Assembly: GCA_949752745.1 (NCBI GenBank)
Contig: OX457032.1
Location: 12,721,543-12,785,542 of the forward strand
Direction: 5' to 3'
Length of the DNA stretch: 64,000 nt
DNA from: Protula sp. h YS-2021
Lineage: Eukaryota; Annelida; Polychaeta; Sabellida; Serpulidae
The translations under genes and the position numbers were made by a program. This document shows, in pieces, positions 1 through 18,742 of the stretch. Position 1 is the first letter of the stretch; every line of letters starts with the position of its first letter. Below the pieces are notes generated by a model. The model had not been told where the DNA came from and made no database searches. It saw nothing but the letters and a program-made list of their open reading frames with translations.

Positions 1-861
1 CAAGCGGTTATACTGCATTTGGGTCATCAGTGACTCATTTGCTGCGCACTTCTTTTTCGCTGTTTTTGAAAGTAGACTGTTCATGTTTTGGCAACACGGC
101 AAATGTGAACGGTTGAGTACGGAAGCACAGAGAGCATTTTACTCAAGTTTTGTTAGGAATTAAGTTGTAAAATGAATAGAATATTTGTTTCTTTATCCAA
201 CTTAAATCTCTTATACAACTCCCTTCAAATACATGTGTATATTGTGGCAGAACATGGCCTTCCACCGATGCTTTTAGCCTAGTTTAATCCTGTGATGTTT
301 ATAATATTGCGCGTTTACATGGACTTTTTGCAGCACAGTTCAAGAAACCGACTGTCTGCGCAGCGGTAGAGACCTTTTGCAAGAAGTTTTCAAACTTTAC
401 GTCTTTTGGCCCAGTGTCTTGCAAGATTTTCCTTTTAACGAAAGCGATTTAATGTTCACCATCTTTTTAAAAAGAGATATGAATAAGATTGTAAATGTTG
501 ACCGGATCGCGAAAATCTGTATTGCAGTTATTTGCAGTTAAAACGCCAGTTGAACCATGTAACAAAGAATATATTGAATTAATCCCAGTCAGCCTGAAGA
601 TACTAATGACCAGTGAAAGTGTTGACCTGAAGATCAGCATTTTCTTACTGGCCAATAGCAGTATCTGCCAGTTTTTTTTTGAATATTTAGTATTGATTTT
701 GACCTTTGACATCAGTAAACCCCGGTGTCAGTTTAAGAGTGTTTCGATGAGAGTACATTACTCTTGAACAGCACACATCGGCAAGTTGCAGTATTTATTT
801 ATTTTATTATTATTCCTTTATAAAACGCGTTTGGATGTATAGTTTTCATGTATGATAAAAA

Positions 862-892
<31 letters not shown>

Positions 893-970
893 TAATAATA
901 AAACGTTATGATAAGAAAAAAAGAAAGGATAATAACACTAAACGCCTTTATTTTAGAACATTTATATTCA
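1..970. other. Non-coding stretch with simple repeats
   Basis: I see no convincing exon here; the short open frames at 467-767 lack any recognisable domain. An (ATAA)n/(AAT)n microsatellite lies at about 860-900. The stretch may be intron of the tetraspanin gene whose last exons lie at 3.6-4.1 kb, or intergenic DNA downstream of the minus-strand transporter. Confidence 0.5.
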
Positions 971-972
971 CA

Positions 973-2287
973 TCATGTGTTCTTCACTCTGTTGCACTGA
1001 GTAAAAATTAACATGATTGGAAAGAGAACTATGTGGGCCGCGCAGCCTGCTAAAGCCACGTACAGAACCCACATAAGCGTGTTAGTTCGTAGGAGGTAAC
1101 TTAGCAACGCGCTTCCCGAGATCCCGCCGAAACAGCGACCGAGGAGAATGATAGACGCTGCCCAGGCGCTCATTTCAATCTTCTCGCTCATCCACAGGAG
1201 AATTGCCGGGTCGGTCGTTGCCATGGACAACCCTGTCATAGCCGTGGCAACCCACACGAGACTGTTGCGAAAAAGAGCTGCGAAAAGCATGCCGACGAAT
1301 GACGCTGACGTCATGAGAATGTTGCCAGATGGAAGAAGAGTACTGCTGATTTGCATGGAAAGTGGAACAGCTGCCAAGCAACCCACTGCTTCGCCGGCCC
1401 AAAATACAGAGGGAGCCAGTGCACCGAGGGATGGGTCCCAGCCTACCCCTCGCTCACAAAGGCTGTCAGTAACCCGATAAACACTGCTTCATACCAGGAG
1501 AAAAACGAACAGAAAACGAAAAGCAAAGCGAGCAGAGTTATTCTAAAGGCCTGGCTCTCTTTATCTGTATCTTTTATCATGGTGCATGAGTACTTGACAG
1601 CGCTGTCTTGAAATGGTGGGGATTGCACAGCCGGGTGCCCGTCTGATTCACTTAGTTCCATAGATTCGCTAGTGGTTTTGAAGTATTGTAGCTTTTCAGA
1701 CCGTGCCTCACTTATAAGTGGTAAGCTTTCTTCCGAGAACTCTCCGAGCCAGTGTTCGTAGATGTAGGAAGCGGTGTACAGCAAGGGCACTGCGGCTAAA
1801 TATGTACCCATGATCACGTACGGGTAGCGCACCCAGCTCCCGTCACCCGGTTGCCTGCATATTGGGTCGAGTTCAGCCCTTGATTTGTCGGCAGTTCGTT
1901 GCCGTTGTTTGGGAGGCTGACGAGGAATGGTTTGACAATGAGTGGGCAAATGGCCGCGCCCGATGTAAAAAGCAGTATGCTGAAATGCACCAGGGGACCT
2001 TTATAAGTGCTGTCCTCCCACGCATTGACGAGAAACGACTTGAGTGCTGCGCATAAGTAGCCGTGGGCTAAATACTGCAGCGACATTAGAACGGAGAAGC
2101 CCGTCAGGTCCAGCCATGGTGCTAGAGCTGTCGACATGCCTTCCACAAAACACGCCACGCTGAACTGAAGGCGGTAGTCGATTCTGTCGTACAGCAGCCC
2201 GCTCGCAAATAGCCGCAGTTTCTGTTCTTTGCTTCCATTGGTTACTGTGTTCAAAGCTTTCTTCAGCATAATGACGCGTGGCGGCAA
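973..2287 (-). pseudogene. MFSD4/NaGLT1-like major facilitator transporter, frameshifted
   Basis: Three minus-strand frames follow one another: about 2287-1830, about 1949-1443 and about 1443-973. Together they give roughly 435 codons of a multi-pass membrane protein. The first frame contains GLLYDRIDYRL and later GPLVHFSILLFTSGA, which resemble the MFSD4 (sodium-dependent glucose transporter 1) family, plus several hydrophobic helices. The third frame has further helices (SASFVGMLFAALF, ASIILLGRCFGGISG). The frame changes between about 1830 and 1900. It changes again near 1443-1450, where one lost G in a G-run would explain the shift. The family is normally about 450-520 residues, so the first helix region is missing or lies upstream. 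No introns are visible inside. Two frame breaks favour a pseudogene or retrocopy; assembly indels in a real gene are the alternative. The sugar substrate is inferred from the family only. Confidence 0.6.
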
Positions 2288-3592
2288 AACAAAGTATCGC
2301 TATTGGGTGCTTAGTGTTTTCAGACGGTATCCCGCTGTAAAACTCTCTTATTGTTTTCTTTTTGTACTGTTTACTGTTTAGTAAGAAATGTTTTCTTGCT
2401 TCAGATGGCAATGTGATTTGGTGGGGTTGAAAACTATCAAAATTACGAGCACATGATTCGTTATACAATATCCGTTTTGTGTGAAAGTATGACATAAGTG
2501 TTTCTGATGCTCTCATACAGCTTGTACATTTTGAATAAAGCGCGAACATGTCTTCCTTACTATAGCATCACGGTCCTAAGAACGTCAGTGATCAGTTTGT
2601 TTTTGTGGCTGTGCGAGCATTTACTTGTCCGGTGTTTGAAGTACACCCGTAGTACAGTCAGTCTTTGTAAACGCCATTCGTTTTGTTTTATGCTGAGGGT
2701 TTCCATGGATTAATGAACCATGTACTAATGGCATACAAAGGCTTACAGGTGCAACAATTTCCCCCCAGAATTAAGTTCCAACGATACATCACATACACCC
2801 CTAATGAGAGTAACATGTGGTATTTGTAAAAGGTTTAAGTATTCGTTGTGCTGCTCTTAAATGAAAAAGCCGTGAAGTATTTGGAGGTAACTCAGTTTTT
2901 AGTGATGTCCATAAGTGTGAAATAGAATTCGCTTTTGTGGCCACTCAGATATTAGCGATTTTGTTCACTCAAGATAAAAGATTTATCTATATTTGATCTC
3001 TTGCACGTGTTCCTTATTGTGCCGTTTTGTGTGCAGTTGTGCTTGATGTACTCCCCCACCCCCACCCCCCCTCCCCACCATGATCTATGCTTTACCTGCA
3101 GGGACATCTACCAGGAGTGGATTTCCCTTCCCGCATTAAAATCTGGCTTCCGGTTAACTAAAGGAACTTGGTCTAAATTTCATCCTGTGTGCCTATGGTC
3201 TGTTTACGTTCAAAGTAACAATATTTTATTCCCCACGATCGACCGCGTGTCGGTCTGTTGGTCGGTCTGTCATCATGATCTTGTTAACACGATAGCTTAA
3301 AAACTCCTGCAAGGATTTTAATGAAACTTGGTATGTAACTTCTATGGGAACAAACACAGATCGGTATATTGTAAATGGGCCAGGTTCTTCCAAGGAAAAG
3401 GGACCAGCTGGACTGGGAAAATTTCAGCTCTTGATTGATGGCCGTGTGTAACTAATGGGGGGCCTGTGGGGAATATGTGGGCTATGCACACTGCTCTAGT
3501 TTTATGATGAATTTTACTAATTCCAGAACTAAAAACAACATGTTTATCGTTAATGTCTGTGTCTTAAACACGTGATATATTTACGTCATCAG
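2288..3592. other. Intron or intergenic DNA with a diverged dispersed repeat
   Basis: No coding exon is supported. A C-rich tract sits at 3051-3075. The segment at about 3215-3430 (gatcggtatattgtaaatg, then a gggaccagctgga-like part) is related to the 169-bp unit that is tandemly repeated at 52.3-53.3 kb. Confidence 0.5.
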
Positions 3593-4063
3593 GGTTGCTA
3601 TGACCAGGCCGTGCAGTACATGGAGGAAAATACGGGCGTTATGATTGGTTTAGGACTTGCTGTGGCATTTCTGTTGGTGAGTTCACAACCTTGTATAATT
3701 TTCGATATTTCTGACAGATTTCGCTGTCAGTGATAAGAACTTCGAAAATGGGCAATTTGACTTTTTTTTAGTAAGCTGAAAATGTTTGTCGTTCAGTCAA
3801 AGGTTAACGAAAAAAAGGAAGGAAAAGAAAGAAAAGAAACAGAAAGTTGGATGATTTTTTTTTTTGCAGCTGGAGGGAGAGGGAGATCACTTGTACATGT
3901 AATGAATTACGAGTAAAAGCGAAATAAACGATTTCAGAACTCGTGTTGGCTAGCAAAAAAAAAAAAAGAGGCGTTGATTTTACAGAGGTGCTGTGTGTGA
4001 TTGCAGGTTCTTGGAATCCTGCTGTCTTTCTTCCTCCTGAAATGGACTAAGGGTTACAAGTGA
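3593..4063 (+). CDS. Tetraspanin, last two coding exons (5' part not identified)
   Basis: Exon A is 3593-3676 (after an AG acceptor, before GTGAGT) and exon B is 4007-4063 (after ttgcag, ending in TGA). Both are in phase 0, giving 28 + 18 residues. Exon A begins with GCYDQAVQYMEENTGVM, the usual end of the tetraspanin large extracellular loop, including the conserved GC near the fourth membrane helix. It continues into a hydrophobic helix (IGLGLAVAFLL/VLGILLSFFLL) that crosses the splice, and ends in a short cytosolic tail KWTKGYK. Tetraspanins organise membrane microdomains with integrins and other partners. The exons for helices 1-3 and the CCG motif were not found and should lie upstream, probably outside the window. 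If so, the minus-strand transporter relic sits in a tetraspanin intron. Which tetraspanin subfamily it is cannot be told from this C-terminus. Confidence 0.75.
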
Positions 4064-4592
4064 GCAGCAGCTCGGAGACTATCCTTATACAAACATAACC
4101 GCAAACATCTGCCATCACTGCGTCAGTGTGATACCAAAACTGTTGAAGAAGTCAGATATCTTTTTCAGCACATACTGTCATATCTTTATTTATATTATGT
4201 GCCTTTCTGAAGGCTGAAATTCTTAGTTTTGAACAGCTAGTGGAATATAGACGCTAAATACCTATTACTTTAAAATTTTGCTGACAGTGTTTGAGTTACA
4301 GAAAACTTTCTGTAATTCGAATTTGGGAAAACCTTCTGCTGTTTGAGTTTTAGATAATCTTCGATTCGCGTTTTGGAAAACCTCATGAAATCCTTTCTTC
4401 ATTCGACTCTAAATCGTATTGGAAATGTAAAATACAACGGTGTAAAACGTCAAATGATGCAATATCCTTGCAGCCCTCAGTACTGATAATGATGAATGTG
4501 ATAGTATCCTTTAACCAACATTCAATGTACTGTGGAACATTTTGGAACGTGTACCTCAAAAGTAACCTGGTTTCCACGGCAGTACAACTATA

Positions 4593-4598
4593 AATAAA
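4593..4598 (+). promoter_or_regulatory. Polyadenylation signal AATAAA for the tetraspanin gene
   Basis: The hexamer lies about 530 bases after the tetraspanin stop codon, the only strong match soon after the stop, so the 3' UTR is probably about 4064-4615. Confidence 0.45.
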
Positions 4599-4615
4599 CC
4601 AGAACTACCTTAACG

Positions 4616-5460
4616 AGTTTAAATGTCTCTGCGGTAGTTCCTCGTAGATGGTCATAGAATGTTTCAAAAATGAAAACAAAAAATTATTAAAACCAAGTAG
4701 AGATATGCCCAGTCACCCGACGCTTCGCATTTCCACTGCTGTTGTCTTTCAAGGCGACTTTAACTGAAAACTGCACGGTTTATCGATATGTGTAATATAT
4801 TTAGGGAACCGAGAAAGAGTTCAATCTTGTGACCAAGTACAACTATACGCACTGCTTATTCAAAAGTGCGACCTTCGAATTGATAGCGGTATCCAAGAAA
4901 TTGATAGCGGTATCCAAGAAATTGATAGCGGTATCCAAGATACATCTTCTGAGTTGTGCTTGTTGAAAAGGCATGGGCTGAGATGGGCCAGAACTTTTTC
5001 TCGAGCTTTCCCCTTAACATGGAGAAATTTCGAGTCTTATAATCGCCAATTATATATGTAGCGTTTCTATAAACTCCCAAGTGCTGATATCTGATAAGCA
5101 TTCATTCCAGAGACTTTTCTATACCTTATATGCTGTGCACATTTTAATGTATGTTGATATAGCTTCGAATAATAAAACAGGTAATGAAAATGCAGTTCAT
5201 AAACTTTCAATAATGAATGTTCCATTTAAAAATATATCGTTTAAAACGCATGAAGACTGTAAATAGTCCGTATTCCATCATCGCTTGTCCAGTGCCATTT
5301 GCACTCTGTGTCTTTGTTGTCTTGAAAGAAGTAAACGTTCTTTTAAACAGAATATTGATCATGTATATCATTTAATTTTCTAAATAAAGCAACAAAATAT
5401 AATCTTTTTTATGTGTGATCTCTTTCATATAATTCCACTATCAGCAGAACCCAAGTGATT
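4616..5460. other. Intergenic DNA with a small 21-bp tandem repeat
   Basis: About three direct copies of a 21-bp unit (ttgatagcggtatccaag plus aaa) occupy about 4877-4940. The open frames here follow this repeat or are short and unrecognisable. I see no gene. Confidence 0.5.
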
Positions 5461-5464
5461 TTGA

Positions 5465-6240
5465 TGCATATATTGAAGCCAGTGTGCATGGTTTGATGCT
5501 TATGTACGCCAGTGTGCACATATTTACGCTAGTGTGCACATATTTACGCTAGTGTGCTTATAGTGATGCTAGTGAGCATATATTTACGCTAGTGTGCATA
5601 TATTTACGCTAGTGAGCATATATTGATGCTAGTGAGCATATATTTACGCTAGTTTGCATGTAGTGATGCTAGTGTGCATATATTTACGCTAGTGAGCATA
5701 TATTGATGCTAGTGTGCATATATTTACGCTAGTGGGCATATATTGATGCTAGTGTGCGTATATTTACGCTAGAGTGCATATATTTACGCTAGCGGGCATA
5801 TGTTGATGCTAGTGTGCATATATTTACGCTAGTGTGCATATATTTACGTTAGTGGGCATATATTGATGCTAGTGTGCATATATTTACGCTAGTGTGCATA
5901 TAGTGATGCTAGTGTGCATATAGTGATGCTGGTGTGCATATAGTGATGCTAGTGTGCATAAAGTGATGCTAGTGGGTATATATTTACGCTAGCGGGCATA
6001 TGTTGACGCTAGTGTGCGTATATTTGATACTAGTGTGCATATATTTACGCTAGTGTGCATATATTGATGCTTGTGGGCATATAGTGATGCTAGTGTGCAT
6101 ATAGTGATGCTAGTGGGCATATATTGATCCTAGTGTGCATATATTTACGCTTGTGTGCATATAATGATGCTAGTGTGCATATATTGATGCTAGTGTGCAT
6201 ATATTTATGCTAGTGGGCATATGTTGACGCTAGCAGGCAT
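5465..6240. repeat. 20-bp minisatellite, about 38 copies
   Basis: The unit is close to ATATTTACGCTAGTGTGCAT. Three common forms of the variable half (atttacgct, attgatgct, agtgatgct) are joined to an almost constant half (agtgtgcata or agtgggcata). Copies run head to tail with few length changes; a one-base slip occurs near 6025. It lies between the tetraspanin and PRMT genes. Confidence 0.9.
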
Positions 6241-7779
6241 TGTTTTTCACCTTGTAAAAATAGACGAAAACTTCAGAGTTGTAAATTGGATAATGCCAAA
6301 GGAAGGGAGCCACTGTGCAGTTGGGGTTTCACTGTAAAACCCCTTTGTAAAATGAAATAAATACGATTTAAGTTCCCATAAAATAAAAGATGCACCTTCA
6401 ATCACTTTTCTCCAATGAGGCATAATATTCTCATTGGGCACGTTTGTCTGTTCAGATATCCTTTCGCCACAAAATAACTTGCTGCAAAAGGCTGGTGCTC
6501 TTCTCTTGCTAAGGACTGTGTTGAACTACTCTTTACATTTATGAAAAATGGACCAAGTGATAAGATCAACTCAGCCCGTGTCATTGGTGTGAAAAATTGG
6601 AACGAAATACGGCACTGAAATTTCGCTAAAATCTTTATTTTCAACTCGTGATCTGAGCTACAGCCTTACAAAAATATAAATGCATTCGAATGGCGTGGTT
6701 CTATTATCCAAAGAATGACATGATTACAGACAATCACTCAGCGAGATTCGAATGACGTGCAAAGGTTTAGTTCTTGATGAAATACCATAAAAATGCTTCG
6801 TGTGCAAAATGCATTCCTACTTACAATGAGAATCGCGAGCGGGCGAAAAAAAACAGACAAAAAACATCCACAAACCCGGTCAGAAACTTACACAGAACAA
6901 CCACTGTTACAATAAAATCACCGGCTTCCATAGTAACCATCCTGACCAGTTTGAAATGACACATTATATTAACAGCGAGTTGACAGTTTATAAATAAACT
7001 GACATCCACACTAAACCATAAGTGGCACAAACTATGCGAATAGAGAAAGCTTAATGACAACAGTATTACCGCCAATTCGGCTGACCGAGTCGCACTGCCC
7101 ACACAAGTTCTGTTGACGGCCGAGTTACGTCAAAACATCCGGGAACACGCTTGATTATATATTCTACTGCCCACTCCCCTCTTCACCACTGCTGTTTTAA
7201 ATTTAAATCTCTATATAAACCCTGCTGTGCGAAGGACGCCTTTAAACACAAAAGACAGTTATTTTTGGTAACAGATGACGATAATGGCTTACTCAGAGAG
7301 CGCAGTTATTTTTTCATTTCTATTTTTTCAATGAGTACAAAACGCAAGAAAATGCAACGACGGTAAGCAAACGGGAAACCGAAGGATAAACGCAACATGT
7401 GACTTATAGTATCTCTTTTTAATCTTTTGGTGCATCCTACTCTTTATAACTTAAAATAAATACTGCTTTAAGAGTCGCGAGCTTTAAATGTTGACCATCA
7501 TGGCACAGAAACGGGTTGTGAGGACTCTTCCTAATCGCTCACTCAATTCACGTCACACGAGTACCGCGGCAAGGTACTCACTGCGAGATACCCAAAAGAA
7601 TGAAGTACCACACGAACTAGCAGCGCTGCGACATTTTTGTCACCACAGAAAGCAGTTTTTTTTTCAATACACAGGCGACGTACTAATTTTAAATCATTTC
7701 ACAGTTCACCGCGCTTTGTTTTCTTCTGTTGCTAAGGAGAGCTACGACTGATTGCCATGAGCCTGACAGGTGCTGCCAT
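6241..7779. other. Region downstream of the PRMT1-like gene
   Basis: No recognisable coding exon. A minus-strand ATTAAA (7418-7423) and a minus-strand AATAAA (about 6633-6638) could serve as polyadenylation signals for the PRMT1-like gene; neither is decisive. Confidence 0.4.
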
Positions 7780-14017
<6,238 letters not shown>

Positions 14018-15000
14018 ATTTGTTCTGTATTTTTTTCCCTTTTTTTCCACATGCACGTGCAAAACGTAATCAAAACTTGTGCTCTGTGCAGATTCGATAA
14101 AATGAGTTTTCAATTATAACTTGGCGGTGTTGTATGCAAATAAAAAAAATAATAATACTAAACAGCCTTCTGCTGTAGTTATGTTATGTGTCAATTGCTT
14201 ACTTCTTCTATTTTTCTGCAATACCTGTGAATGAGAAAAGTTAAGAAAACTGGACGCTGCTCTGTAAATATTCTTAGTTCTATATCTGAACAATATTTTT
14301 TACTTGCTGACAATCTGTTGCCATCAATAATCAAAGATTAGGACAAGTCTTTCATGTCTAATTTCGTTTCACCATATATGAATCCTACATAATCACAGGA
14401 ATAATCCTCCAATCAGACCATCAGCTGAGTTTTACTAATTACAAGATCTCGGTTAATCTCCATATATTGCAAATGCTTAAATAAACAATAATTTTGGCTT
14501 TTTTTTTTAATTTGCCTTCCACACTAGTAAATAGGCAGGTGATTGAGCTGCATCGAATATGTACTCGAAATATGCGAGTCAGCATCACAATACTGCTAAA
14601 TACACCAATACTAATAAGCTAGAGATCTCTGAAATAGCCACGCATATAGAACTCTTCACGATATGATAACATGAGAAAAACATATTAAATTTTAATGCAT
14701 GTATAGAATTGGTTGAAATATGCGTAATAAAACCCGCGATTTTCTTTTTCTTTCTTTCTTTTATTTATTTCCATTTTAAACAACATATACATATATACGC
14801 GAAATATGGTATTCATAAAGGCTTTAATTGTATTTAAAAGAAAAGGTGGAACAAGAAAGTTTACACTTATTAAGCGGTCCACCCGTTTGCAAAATTACTT
14901 TCATACTGAGTAACCATTCCGGTGAGATTATCTATATTTCCATGTATATATTATATATTTGTATATTTATCTACAGTTAAGAAAAGACCATATAGGAAAG
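14018..15000. other. Upstream region of the PRMT1-like gene, then AT-rich spacer
   Basis: The 5' UTR and promoter of the minus-strand PRMT1-like gene should start here (14018 upward). I see no TATA box placed convincingly. The rest up to the LINE relic is AT-rich with no recognisable coding sequence. Confidence 0.4.
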
Positions 15001-18000
15001 CAACTCCATTACACAGTATTCACATCTTGACAAAGTATAATGTATTTATATGAGTGACAAGATCTACTAATAGCCACTTTCAAGCACGAAATAAATAATA
15101 TTTAAACTAGTATGACTCTATAACAACATTTTTAAAACGCCTTTTAAAATCACAGAGGGTTTTACAATGATATAAGCTATCGTCCAAATTATTCCAAAGA
15201 CCGGGTCCAATAAGACTTATACAAAATGACCTCTTTTTTGTACGTCGATATTTAACCTGAAATTTTCCTGCCTGACGTGTACATCCCATATTCAAGTCGA
15301 ACAAATCATTAATTCTAGGGGGTAATAGCTTTGAACATTATGAGACATGTATTAAGTTTCACAATATCATGGAACCTTAATTATCTAAGTCGACCAAATA
15401 AGACACTGGTATGGAACCTAAAATGTACACCTTCTATCAATCTCATAGCTTTCTTTTGTAAAATCATAAGATTTTTAGTTCTTGCTTGATAATTATTACC
15501 CCAAATTTCACAACAATAGTTCAAATAAGGGAGAATTAAAGAGCAATATAATGTTTGTAAGGCCGTTTTATCTAGAACATGTTTCACTTTATACATTACT
15601 GCAATACTTTTAGCGACTTTATTTTGTACATGTTTAATCTGAGTTTCCCAAGACAGCTTAGAATCAATAAAGACACTTAGGAATTTCGTGGAGTACACCC
15701 TTTCGATAGAAGTACCATTAATATTAATATCACAATCATTGCATACAATATTTGAAAATACGATAAAATTAGTTTTAGACACATTTAAGGAAAGTTTATT
15801 GACTCGAAACCATATATCTAATTTCACTAATTCTCTACTTAAAGTGTTACAAATTTCACATATTTCATGGCCAGAATAGAAGATGTTAGTATCGTCCGCA
15901 AACAATATGTAATTCCAAATAGACGAAACATTATGTAAATCATTAATATATAACAAAAATAACGTGGGACCCAAGACAGAGCCTTGGGGAACACCACATA
16001 ACACTGTCAATAAATCGGAAACATTATCTTCAACTTCAACATATTGCAATCTATTACTTAAATAACTATGAATCCATGAGAGAGCTGTACCTCTTATTCC
16101 ATACATGTTAAGTTTATTTAAAAGAATTTCGTGATCAATGGTGTCAAACGCCTTGCGTAAATCTAAAAATACACCTACAGTTATACTTTTATTATCGATC
16201 GCACTTGACAAACTTTCAATAAAATCTAATAAAGCAAGGTTGGTAGAGTGGTCTTTTCGGAAGCCATATTGACCTTCATATAGTATATTATTTTTTGACA
16301 CGAATTTGGTTAACCTTAGATTGTATAATTTTTCAAGAATTTTCGAAAATTGTGGTAACAGTAAGACTTGTCTATAATTGGTATAAATTTGTTCATTACC
16401 TGATTTAAATAAAGGAATAATTTTACCAATTTTCATTCTCTCAGGGAATACACCATTACTAAAGGATTGGTTACAAATTTCAGCAAAGGGTTCAGCAATT
16501 ATATGGCTTATTTGTTTAACTATTGACATGTTTAACCCATTAGTATCCACTGATGTTTTATTATCACACAATCGTATAATTTTTGATACCTCCTCAGAAC
16601 ATGTAGGCTCTAAGAACATAGAGTTATTACAACTATATTTAATAAAATCACAATAATCTTTATCTTCACATTTCTGAATATTATTTGCAAGGTTTGGTCT
16701 GACATTGGTAAAGAATTGATTAAAACCATTAGCAATTTCTGTACGATCACTTATCGTTTTACCATTGTTACAAAAATACTCTGGAAACTCAGATACTGAA
16801 TGAGACCTCTTTATACATTTATTTATAATTTGCCATGTTTTTTTAATATCCTTTTTGTGCTTTTGTAATAATACACTGTAATATTCTTTTTCGACGACCT
16901 CAGTACCGACGTTAGTTTATTTCTATATTTTTTATATCTGTCAATTGCTTTAGCAGTTTTCAGTTTCACAGAAAACCAAAAGAGACAATGTCTTTTCTTT
17001 GTAGCATTCAGTAGGCCACTGGACAACCAAGGTTTTTTGACATTTGAAGTCTTTACCTTTACTCTTTTTATTGGACAATGTTGATCGTAAAGTTTAATAG
17101 TCGTGTCAATAAAGTAACCATACGCAATATTAACATCCTCTTGAGATTTAATTTCGGACCAATCTATTTTATTCAGTTCTTCTATGAATTTATTTACATT
17201 ACACTCTCTCAAATCCCTTTTATTAACAAACTTCTTGCATGTAACAATATCCAATTTGTAATCACAAAAGGCAAACACAGGCAAATGATCAGTTATGTCG
17301 CCTACAAGAAGCCCGCTATTAATATCATTATAACATTCATTTGTAAAAATATTATCAATCAGTGTAGTAGTAAATTCCGTAATTCGACTTGGCTTTGTAA
17401 TCAACGGACGAAACCCATAACTGAATGTGAGATCTACATATGCATTTGTACCTTCATTGCAATGATAGTTCAGAAGATTAATATTGAGATCGCCACATAC
17501 ATAAATTGTTTTCCGTTTAAAAGATTTTAATATTTCATTCAACTCTTGATTAAACTGCTCTACCTGAGTATTTGGAGGTCTGTCTATCGTACTTACAATA
17601 ATTTTCTTATTTTTGTTCAACTCAATTTCTACACTAACTATATCACATATATTTTCGATACTTTTTGAGTGGTCCTTTAAAATGGTGTGCTTAAGAGTTT
17701 CTTTAACATAAACAGAGACGCCACCAAGTTTTTTGTTACTTCTAGATATATAATATGATATGTACCCTTGTAGTGGAAAGTCACTATGGGAATGTACCGT
17801 ATATAGAGCCATGTTTCTGAAAAACATATAACATCGAATTTCACGGACAACACTTTCATATAATTAGCAATAGGATTGAAATTTGCATTAAAGCTCCTTG
17901 CATTGAAATGTACTATACTCAAACCGGTTTTACTGAATCTATCATTAAATTGGTCATCTAGATAATAATCACAGTGAGTTGAAATACGATTATAAACATT

Positions 18001-18600
18001 GTTTTCTGGATCGATATCACTATCAAAATACTTATCTGTATCAGCATATGTATAAGGTGCAAAAGTTAGATCTATACATCTTTTGTAAAGACTACTAAGT
18101 TCCTTATTAACATTTTCATGATATGCAAAAAATTCATTATCAGTAAGATTAGAGAACGGAAAAACTTCATTTTTACACTTTATACAGAACCAAAAAGAGT
18201 CTGATAGACCAAGGCGAATAAGTTCGTTCTTTGACAGAACAGCACATCTTCTATGTATCCAACTATGTCAGGCATCACATTGTATAGAGTCAAGGTTCAC
18301 TACTTTATTAAAAATCCATTTGGTTGTGTTGCACTTGCTACTTGGGTTGGTATTTTCACTATATCACTCATCGTCTTAAGTTGCAAGGTCTTTGGATTTT
18401 CTTTCGGCTTTGCGCAGTATTTGACGAAAACTTTGCAGTTTGTAACCCAGGTCTCTATCACTCGGCCCTGCTTTTTCAGCTGTCGCCCTTCGTATGCTAA
18501 TTTTGCACTGATCTCTGTCAGGTGATCGTTTATAAACACTTGTGGTTTTCGACCTTTAAGGTTCTTTCTGCATTTCATTATTTCTGTCTTTGTTTGTCAC
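15000..18600 (-). mobile_element. Degenerate non-LTR retrotransposon (CR1/Jockey group) with PHD-like finger, endonuclease and RT
   Basis: Read on the minus strand, 18578-18300 encodes the end of an ORF1 of the type shared by many CR1-like LINEs (VFINDHLTEISAKLAYEGRQ). ORF2 then starts near 18270 with a PHD-like zinc finger (CDA, WIHRRCAVL, WFCIKC) broken by one stop, followed by the acidic FPFSNLTDNEFF stretch. The apurinic-type endonuclease lies at about 17922-16823 (IVHFNARS, VICFSETWL, DITDHLPVFAF). The reverse transcriptase is at 16619-15381 (FLDLRKAFDTIDHE, GVPQGSVLGPTLFLLY, FADDTNIFYSG), and a C-terminal piece is at 15304-15107 (PGLWNNLDDSLY). Frames change near 17800, 16700 and 15350, so the element is dead although the FADD catalytic box is readable. 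The 5' end looks truncated inside ORF1. Confidence 0.85.
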
Positions 18601-18742
18601 GAAACAAACCTAACTATAATGTCTTTTCTATTGTTTTTTCTTTGAAGGTAATGAACGGCTCATATATCGGCAGGCTCTACATTGCAACCAAGTTCGTCAT
18701 TGAGCAGAGAAAGAACCTTTTGCTGAACATTATTTGTTTCAC

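Noticed and set aside
2001..2549. 182-codon minus-strand frame overlapping the transporter
   Set aside because: It is an out-of-frame shadow of the MFSD4-like sequence with no domain of its own.
3105..3140. Tetraspanin exon starting after tttacctgcag
   Set aside because: The frame (DIYQEWISLP) lacks the cysteines and motifs of the large loop, and no donor with the right phase follows.
5465..6240. CRISPR-like array
   Set aside because: Head-to-tail 20-bp tandem repeats without unique spacers, in a eukaryotic genome.
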